DNA of 64,000 bases from Branchipolynoe longqiensis (Eukaryota > Annelida > Polychaeta > Phyllodocida > Polynoidae). Shown piece by piece: positions 56,869-64,000 of the stretch. The position numbers and the translations under genes were made by a program. The stretch covers positions 255,001 through 319,000 of the forward strand of contig CM059192.1 of NCBI GenBank assembly GCA_030323885.1. The letters run 5' to 3'. The notes below the pieces were generated by a model. That model searched no databases. It saw only the letters and a list, made by a program, of their open reading frames with translations, and was not told the origin of the DNA. Positions within the stretch are counted from its first letter, which is position 1. Each line of letters starts with the position of its first letter.

Positions 56869-56889
56869 CTGGGAACGACACAGACAGAC

Positions 56890-57355
56890 AGAGCGTCAAA
56901 CAGCGACTCGGCATAATCGGACGGCGTCGGGCTGAGAACCAGCGACTCAGCATTATGGGACGGCGTCAGGCTGAGAACCAGCGACTCGGCATTATGGGAC
57001 GGCATCAGGCTGAGAACCAGCGACTCGGCATTATGGGATCAGGCGAACCAGCACGGCTTAGGACGCGTCAGCGGAACCACTCGGCATTATGGGACGGCAT
57101 CAGGCTGAGAACCAGCGACTCGGCATTATGGGACGGCATCAGGCTGAGAACCAGCGACTCGGCATTATGGGACGACGTCAGGCTGAGAACCAGTGACTCG
57201 GCATTATGGGATGGTGTCAGGCTGAGAACCAGCGACTCGACATTATGGGACGGCGTCAGGCTGAGAACCAGCGACTCTGCATTATGGGACGGTGTCAGGC
57301 TGAGAACCAGCGACTAGGCATTATGGGACGGCGTCAGGCTGAGAACCAGCGACAA
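56890..57355. repeat. 39 bp minisatellite upstream of exon 1, about 12 copies
   Basis: Unit: GGCATTATGGGACGGCGTCA then GGCTGAGAACCAGCGACTC. Begins about 20 bases upstream of the exon 1 acceptor. Confidence 0.93.
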
Positions 57356-57359
57356 TAAC

Positions 57360-57870
57360 TGAATAAGGCCAAGTAAAAACCAATCACGGTCGGGCGGACG
57401 GTTTTTTAATTTGTTCATTTGGTTTTTTTTCTATATTTTTGACATGACTTCAATGGAATTACATAAACATCAATTTCAGTGCATGAACATAGTGTTACGG
57501 TGCTTACCGCTGTCCATACGTTGTTATGTATAACATCTGAAAGTTTAATTGCTGCTACAGTGCTAGCCCGACAGATTTCTAAGGCTTTTTTGCTTTTTAA
57601 AATAAAATGTTTAATTAAGGCACGGGCGATTGTTCATGCATGGGCCGGGACGATAACAATTCTTTTTTATTTAGCCTATTTGGAACACAACTTAAAAATG
57701 TACCACTTTAAAATCCCCAGGCCAGGCCCATGTGGGGTGTGTAGGACAGGAGTTGTGGTTGTGAGGGGTGGGTTTGTGAGGGTGGGTTTGTGCGGGTGAG
57801 GTTTGGGGGTGGGCGGGGTTGTGGGGGGGGGGGGGGTTGTGAGGGCTGGCTTTGTGACATGCACACACCT

Positions 57871-57917
<47 letters not shown>

Positions 57918-58000
57918 TCTTCCCACACCTGTACACGCCTGTTGTTAAAGACCACCAAGTCTCCAGGCGCCGTTAGTCACATTCCTGTTTGTTTCTGGGA
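57360..58000. other. 5' flank or 5' intron, low-complexity runs only
   Basis: Contains a G-rich run (57800-57840) and an AT dinucleotide run (about 57872-57915). No exon is evident. Confidence 0.4.
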
Positions 58001-58059
58001 CCTTCCTACAGCCGGCCTCCCCTTCGTGGTTCCTAAGTCAGCGCCCCTACCGGCCGCAC

Positions 58060-58380
58060 CAGCACCAATGCTCAGTTAGACGCCGGTCTGCCAGCGCGTC
58101 TTTGAGAGTCCAGTCACGTGTCCACAGCGCAGACTCGGACATGGCACACAAAGGGGCCGCTTATGTCAAAGTAAAAAAAGGCGGTGTAGGTTTGAGACGC
58201 AGTTTAAGTTGTCTGTGGCCGCCGGGTCTGGTGTGACGTCACCAGTTGCACAGGGCGCGACTGTGACGTCACGCCGAGTGTGTGGAATACACAGAAGCAG
58301 CCACCGGAAGTTGGGTCCTGTGTCCTGCGGACGGACCTGTGACGGGGCACCGTCATGGTGGTTTATAGTGCTGCCTCAAT
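58060..58380 (-). promoter_or_regulatory. Candidate promoter/CpG-rich region with two CRE palindromes
   Basis: TGACGTCA occurs at 58234-58241 and 58264-58271, 30 bp apart, with an ETS-like CCGGAAGT at about 58302. CpG content is higher than in surrounding sequence. The cadherin gene needs an upstream untranslated exon, so this position is plausible, but no splice-linked exon was identified. Confidence 0.25.
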
Positions 58381-58499
58381 AGGGATACCGTGCTACCAGA
58401 ACCATGATGTCCATTCGATCATGTGATCAGTGTTTTGAGGCTTTGTTTGACTCAGCTTTTGTTCGAATTTCACTCTTTGAATCTCAGCTTTTGTTTGAC

Positions 58500-59050
58500 G
58501 CAGCCTTTGTCCTCCCCTCCCTCTGTCCTTCCCTCCCCTATCCTCCCCTTCCTGTCCTCCCACCCCCTTGTCCTCCCCTCCCTCTGTCCTCCCCTCCCTC
58601 TGTCCTCCCCTCCCTCTGTCCTTCCCTCCCTGTCCTCCCCTCCCTCTGTACTCCCCTCCCTGTCCTCCCCTCCCTCTGTCCTCCCCTCCCTCTGTCCTCC
58701 CCTCCCTATGTCCTCCCCTCCCTGTCCTCCCCTCCCTGTCCTCCCTCCCTGTCCTCCCCTCCCTGTCCTCCCCTCCCCTACTGTCCTCCCCTCCCTCTGT
58801 CCTCCCACCCACCTGTCCTCCCCTCCCTGTCCTCCCCTCCCTCTGTCCTCCCCTCCCTGTCCTCCCCCTCCCTGTCCCTCCCACCCACTTGTCCTCCCCT
58901 CCTCTGTCCTCCCCCCTCCCTCTGTCCTCCCCCTCTCCTCCCCCCCTGTCCCCACCCTGTCCCCCCCCTCCCCCCCTCTGTCCTCCCCTCCCCCCCTCCC
59001 TGTCCCCCCGTCCCCCTCCCCTGCCCCCCTCCCCCAGTCCCTTCCCCCGT
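58500..59050. repeat. CCTCCCCTCCCTCTGT pyrimidine-rich array
   Basis: Imperfect 15-18 bp units of TCCTCCCCTCCCTCTG, all pyrimidine with G once per unit. The purine strand is G/A-rich and could form triplex or quadruplex structures. Confidence 0.9.
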
Positions 59051-59096
59051 CTCTCCTCCCTTGTTGGACGAGTTTCAACCCGTGTCATCTGTTTGT

Positions 59097-59406
59097 TGTT
59101 TTGTTTGTTGTTCTTTTACGTCCTAGCAACATCTAAGGTCATATCAGGACTCGTGGTAACTTTATAGTGCTGCCCCACTGGGAGACCAGGCCACCAGCAC
59201 CATGACATGATATCCCACTCAGTCACATTATCCTGACACTGAGCTAACCAGTCCTTGCCCTATCCTAATAATGCCGAGCATCTGGCGAGGAAGCGACAAG
59301 TATCAATTTTAAAGTCATCGGTTTGACTCGACCAGGGTTCGAACCCACGATCACACGATCTACTAACACGAGAGACGGATGCTCTACCTCATTCAGCCAT
59401 CCCGTC
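59097..59406 (-). mobile_element. SINE-2 copy, near complete
   Basis: From the tail (inverted AACAACAAACAAAACAAC, TCCTGATATGACCTTAGATG) to a tRNA-like head. In this orientation the head reads GTTCGAACCCACGATCAC and ATGCTCTACCTCATTCAGCC. Confidence 0.8.
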
Positions 59407-59522
59407 TGGTCCCCTGTCATCTCATCCAGAGTGACCCCGAGCTTCGGGCACACATTCATGTTTGGGCACACATTCATTGCCGGGTACACATTCATGTTTG
59501 GGGACACATTCATGTTGCACAT

Positions 59523-59842
59523 CTGGGCCGCGTTCAGGGTCTGTCTCAGAGGTGCCTCCGAGATGGCCGTGACGTCACGCTGGTCTGAACCGCAAAGGCA
59601 GTTTGTTGTCTCGAAAATGGCTCCCCTCCATATGCGGTGGCCATTTGCAATGGAAAAGCTGTGCTGTGATTGGCTGAAACCGCTGAATATGGCGGCCATT
59701 TTCGAGGTGCTTTTCATCTCCAGTCTGAAAAGGGAGGCATCTCCGAGATGTCACCGAGATGCACCCTGAACGCAAATAGGCCAAAAAGCATCGCCGAGAC
59801 GTCTCCGCGGCGCCTCCCAGATGAACCCTGAACGAGGCCCTG
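59523..59842. mobile_element. hAT-like MITE, about 320 bp
   Basis: Inverted ends TGGGCCGCGTTCAGGGT and ACCCTGAACGAGGCCCTG, with internal inverted GAGGTGCCTCCGAGATG-type words. The CAGGGCC end style fits hAT-type elements. It also carries TGACGTCA and ATGGCGGCCAT words. Confidence 0.55.
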
Positions 59843-59863
59843 GTCACTGCTAACACCCTCACT

Positions 59864-60103
59864 GGGCGCGATGGTCGAATCGGTAGAATCGACCGAATCG
59901 CGTGCAGGAGATCGGGAGTTCGGTTCCCGGTTGAGTCAAACCAATGACGTATAAAATTGATGCTGGTTGCTTCCTAGCCTGGCGCTTGGTATTATTAGGA
60001 ATAGGATAGGGCAACACTATGAAGTCAACATGAGTTTGCACTGTCCCCGTCCTGATATGACCCTAGATGTTGCCAGGACGTAGAATTCCAACAACCAACA
60101 ACC
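59864..60103 (+). mobile_element. SINE-2 copy, internally shortened
   Basis: Head GGGCGCGATGGTCGAATCGG, B-box-like GGTTCCCGGTTGAGTC, then tail CCTGATATGACCCTAGATGT and (CAAC)n. The central part is deleted. Confidence 0.78.
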
Positions 60104-60379
60104 ATGTTGGACACCTGGTCACTGGTAATGCCTTCAATCAGCAAACATCCGCATATTGGCTCATCATGAGTACCAGCCCCCGACACCAGGAGGCGTCACA
60201 GAGTCACATCGGGGTTGAGGGACCAGGCGTTGGGCTTTAGATTGTATTCACCTCAATCAGGTTGTTTTTGTAATCGGGCAAACACTTTGGCCGCTTAAGG
60301 TCAGAATGTAAAGATGCCTGTTAAAAGGCCAGAACCGTTATGTGAAACCGGCCGCGTGATTGTGAGAACTGCGTGTTGG

Positions 60380-60742
60380 TGCCAGCCATGTTGCAGATGC
60401 AGCTTGTATGGACCGTTTCATCTACTTCACGCTCCAGCCATGTTGCAGCTGCAGCTTGTATGGACCGTTTCATCTACTTCACGCTCCAGCCATGTTGCAG
60501 CTGCAGCTTGTATGGACCGTTTCATCTACTTCACGCTCCAGCCATGTTGCAGCTGCAGCTTGTATGGACCATTTCATCTACTTCACGCTCCAGCCATGTT
60601 GCAGCTGCAGCTTGTATGGACCGTTTCATCTACTTCACGCTCCAGCCATGTTGCAGCTGCAGCTTGTATGGACCGTTTCATCTACTTCACGCTCCAGCCA
60701 TGTTGCAGCTGCAGCTTGTATGGACTGTTTCATTTACTTCAT
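60380..60742. repeat. 52 bp array, 7 copies
   Basis: Unit: CCAGCCATGTTGCAGCTGCA then GCTTGTATGGACCGTTTCAT and CTACTTCACGCT. The 52 bp period rotates frame, so each plus-strand frame reads all three translations of the unit. Confidence 0.94.
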
Positions 60743-60759
60743 GCTCCAGTTGGCAGCAT

Positions 60760-61366
60760 TGCTTTTGGGGTTGTTTGTAACCTTACGACCGCTACCGGCT
60801 ACAGGACTGCAGCAATAGAGAAAGGCCCCGATAAATCAGTCCAATCTTTGGTTGAAAATTAATCTTCAGTAGGGACGGTTGTAGAAGCTGGGGGATGTCT
60901 TTACAACATTCAAAACGGCGAAGCGTTGGGACAGCCCCGAATCTCCCCGGTCTGGCGGTAGCAGAGCATTCATATCCAGTCGACAGCAGCAAGGGTTTAG
61001 GAGGAAGGGACGGGTAAAGATGGGTCCAGCGGTTCCAGCAACAAGAACAAAGTGAAAGAAACGATAAGGTAAATGCCCCACCCAAGCAAACAACTCCCTT
61101 GATCAGGGTAAAAAGTAAGCCCGAGAGAAAAAACAAAGGGTAGAGTATAGGAAAGAGAAATGAGGAGAGTTGAGTCAAAGGACCGTGTCTATTTACTCTA
61201 TGGTGACCAGCTGGCGAGCCAAAGACATGGACAGAGTAAGAGTAGAAAATGAAATGCTGGCAGGCTCCCCCTCCTGGAACTCTTTTCAGACATAATCAAG
61301 GAGGAGCATAGACAGCGGAGAGGAGATAGAGAGAGGTGTGGATGAAGTGTGGTCCGGATAGCAAGT
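60760..61366 (-). mobile_element. R610 retroposon copy 2 with 13 bp duplication
   Basis: 607 bp, the reverse complement of 12936-13547 at good similarity, ending GTGGTCCGGATAGCAAGT. Direct repeats CAGTTGGCAGCAT flank it at 60747-60759 and 61367-61379. Frames are broken and no product is recognised. Confidence 0.8.
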
Positions 61367-61401
61367 CAGTTGGCAGCATAGTACTCGGGAGGTTATATAA
61401 C

Positions 61402-61741
61402 GGGTGCCGTGGCCGAATCGGTAGAGCGCGGTCCTCGCGTGCGAAAAGTCGGGAGTTCGGTTCCCGGTCGAGTCAAACCAATCACTTTAAAATTGATACT
61501 TATCGCTTCCTAGTCTGGCGCTTGGCATTAATCGGATAGGGCAAGGACTGGTTAGCTCAGTTAGCTAATAATATGACTGAGTGGGATATCAGGTCATGGT
61601 ACCAGTACTACCAGTGGCTTAATTTCTCAGTGAGGCAGCACTATAACATCGCCGTGAATGCACAGTGTCACAAGTCGGTACTGGTCCTGATATGACCTTA
61701 GATGTTGCCAACAACCAACCAACAAACAACCAACAAACAAC
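61402..61741 (+). mobile_element. SINE-2 copy, complete
   Basis: Head GGTGCCGTGGCCGAATCGGT (A box) and GGTTCCCGGTCGAGTCAAAC (B box) is tRNA-like. The body includes TGGTTAGCTCAGTTAGCTAA and GAGGCAGCACTATAACATCG. The tail is CCTGATATGACCTTAGATGT followed by (CAAC)n. Confidence 0.82.
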
Positions 61742-61812
61742 TTGGATATTATATACACATGTGTATATATACACATGTATATACAGATATATATATACAC
61801 AAACATGTAGTT

Positions 61813-61848
<36 letters not shown>

Positions 61849-61850
61849 TG
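61742..61850. repeat. TA-rich microsatellite
   Basis: ATATAC and (AT)n runs following the SINE-2 tail. Confidence 0.85.
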
Positions 61851-62169
61851 TCGGTAGATTAATGGATCTAACACTAGTAACACTAACAGTAATTGCACTT
61901 GTGTGGTTAGTTTTGGATTTTAATGTTCTCTTCTAAGAGGTTAAATAACTGAATGCACCCCTCATTATGTAGTTAGAAGATAATTACCACCCTCCCGACC
62001 CCCTCCCCCCCCCCCCCCCCCCACACCCATGCACACACACGAGTAGACGAGGAGGCGGAGACAGCCAATCACGCCCCTCTGGTGTGGTGCAGGTACCTGA
62101 ATGTTGAGTGGGAGCAGATTGTACATGCGTTAAATAAGTTGGTTTGTACCTGACACTTTAAAAACCACA

Positions 62170-63310
62170 ACAGTGTGTGATCATGATATATCCATTAGAT
62201 ATATCACATGTTATATCCATTAGATATAGCACATGCTATATCCATTATATATAGCACATGTTATGCCCATTAGATAGCACACACTCTATCCATTAGATAT
62301 AGCACATGTTATATCTATTAGATATAGCACATGTTACATCCATTAGATACAGCACATGTTATATCCATTAGATAGCACACACTATATCCATTAGATATAA
62401 CACACACTATATCCGTTAGATATAGCACATGATGTATCCATTAGATACATCACATGTTACATCCATTAGATATAGAACACACTATATCCATTAGATAGAG
62501 CACATGCTATACTAATAAGATATAGCACATGATGCATCCATTAGATAAATCACATGTTACATCCATTAGATATAGCACACACTATATCCATTAGATAGAG
62601 CACATGCTATACCCATTAGATATAGCACATGATGTATCCATTAGATAAATCACATGTTACATCCATTAGATATAGCACACACTATATCCATTAGATAGAG
62701 CACATGCTATACCCATTAGATATAGCACATGATGTATCCATTAGATGCATCACATGTTATATCCATTAGATATAGTACACACTATATCCATTAGATAGAG
62801 CACATGCTATACCCATTAGATATAGCACATGATGTATCCATTAGATACAACACATGTTATATCCATTAAGTTCAGCACATGTTATATCTCTCAGATTTAG
62901 CACAATCTATATCTATTAGATTTAGCACATGCAATATCTATTAGATTTAGCACATGCTATATCTATTAGATATAACACATACTATATTCATTAGACATAG
63001 CACATGTTATATACATAAAGTATAACACATGTCATATACATTAGATATAACACATTGTATATATATATATTAGATATAGCACATGATATATCTATTTGAT
63101 TTAGCACATGATATATCTATTAAATATAACACATATCATATTCATTAGATATAACACATGTCATATACATTAGATTTAAGACATCGTGTATCCATTAGAT
63201 ATAGCACATGCTATATCTATTACTATAGTATTAGATTTAGCACATGCCATAGTTGTTGGATATAGCACATGTTATGAACATTATACATAACACACTATAT
63301 CCATTAGATG
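62170..63310. repeat. 27 bp array, about 40 copies
   Basis: Unit: ACATGTTATATCCATTAGAT then ATAGCAC. Middle units form a higher-order block of about 108-110 bp (62520-62860). Confidence 0.93.
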
Positions 63311-63426
63311 GTCTCCCAGTGGGGCAGCACTATAAAATCGTTGTATGCGCGCAATGTGACAAGTCAGTACCCATCCTGATATGACCTTAGATGTTGCTAG
63401 GACGTAAAATAACAACAAGCAAACAA
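63309..63426 (+). mobile_element. SINE-2 3' part
   Basis: GGGGCAGCACTATAAAATCG, then CATCCTGATATGACCTTAGA and a CAACAAGCAAACAAA tail. The 5' part is missing. Confidence 0.75.
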
Positions 63427-64000
63427 ATGTAATACATGTGTGATCAGCTTGGACTATCGCTGCTCCTGCTGCCTTTCCCACAATGCATCTCGTCGTCACG
63501 CTCCAACCGTCGTCCCGCCGAGACCTGCAGGCGCCGTTAGTGCTCGTTTCTGCCACCAGACGGCTCACTTGTAGCAGTAGCGTCCGGCAGAAGGCCGCGG
63601 GGCATGACGGGAGAAGGGCCTGGGGCAGGGTTCAAAGGGCGCCGGGTGTTGGCGGAGGGGGGGGGGGGCGAGGGGCGAGGGGGTCGGGGTGAGGAGTCCA
63701 CTAAGCGCATTTAAACATGTATTTGTGCTATATATTTATACTAAGCAGTTATTGCCCAATAAGAAGCTTTAAGCCTGAGGGACTCTTAGATGAATATTGA
63801 CTTAGGCACAGCTGAGGTCAATAGTCATTTCAAAGGGACACGGTCCAGACCTCATATCTCATATCAGCTGAATGAAGTCTTAGTAAATCACTGTTTTACT
63901 TTCAAATCTTAGTCAATTTACTCACAGGAAATTGAAATGCCCATTATTGTATTTTACGTATAACTAATCAAAACAAAATACAACTAGTCCTGAGTAGGGG
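63427..64000. other. Right edge, nothing assigned
   Basis: A GC-rich stretch (63480-63690) ending in a G-run is followed by AT-rich sequence. AGGCGCCGTTAGT occurs both here (about 63529) and at about 57964. No exon is recognised. Confidence 0.4.

Noticed and set aside
58393..59167. Pro/Ser-rich and Gly/Arg-rich frames of 200-240 residues
   Set aside because: Generated by the pyrimidine-rich CCTCCCCTCCC array.
61402..61475. Genuine tRNA gene
   Set aside because: A and B box-like words are present, but the same sequence heads a repeated SINE family and a complete cloverleaf could not be built.

Overview
The window is eukaryotic nuclear DNA. It has canonical GT-AG introns with phase-matched exons, tRNA-derived SINEs, TIR/MITE DNA transposons, solo LTRs and very abundant minisatellites; there are no bacterial operons or ribosome binding sites. 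The SINE-1 sequence, with its tail ending near CTCTAGAGCACATTGATTTT, is a type I associate with mollusc genomes. A mollusc, probably a gastropod, is therefore the best guess (inference from remembered repeats, not from a search).

The only gene I can support is one large cadherin-superfamily gene on the minus strand. It runs from a signal-peptide exon at about 56.86 kb to an exon at 3.4 kb and continues past the left edge. I could place 26 coding exons whose splice phases all agree. They join into an uninterrupted frame of 1156 codons encoding a signal peptide, ten complete extracellular cadherin (EC) repeats and the start of an eleventh. The membrane anchor and cytoplasmic tail lie outside the window. 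Orthology is unresolved; CDH23/Cad87A-like, protocadherin-15-like or other long non-classical cadherins are possible.

Coding sequence is only about 3.5 kb of the 53 kb gene span. The introns consist largely of tandem arrays (units of about 7 to 95 bp, up to 2.5 kb long). Many arrays start at, or within a few tens of bases of, an exon, and several have a repeat unit that contains the exon's own splice donor or acceptor, sometimes with 10 to 40 bases of exon. This recurring splice-site-seeded minisatellite pattern is the most unusual feature of the window. Examples are exon 26 donor (22 bp unit, about 115 copies), exon 24 donor (41 bp), exon 21 acceptor (40 bp), exon 19 acceptor plus exon start (75 bp, 8 copies), exon 16 on both sides, exon 11 exon end plus donor (about 35 bp), exon 7 acceptor plus exon start (3 displaced copies) and exon 3 acceptor (46 bp).

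Layout by coordinate: 0-3.4 kb, 22 bp array; 3.4-12.7 kb, exons 26-21 with arrays, MITEs, SINEs and an ACGT-rich TIR element; 12.7-18.4 kb, array intron; 18.4-31 kb, exons 20-13 with arrays; 31-45.5 kb, exons 12-7 with arrays, SINEs and solo LTRs; 45.5-54.8 kb, exons 6-2 with arrays; 54.8-57.4 kb, MITE-derived arrays and exon 1; 57.4-64 kb, upstream or 5' intron sequence with SINEs, a hAT-like MITE, a 607 bp retroposon and more arrays. A CpG-rich stretch with two CRE-type palindromes near 58.2 kb is a possible promoter.
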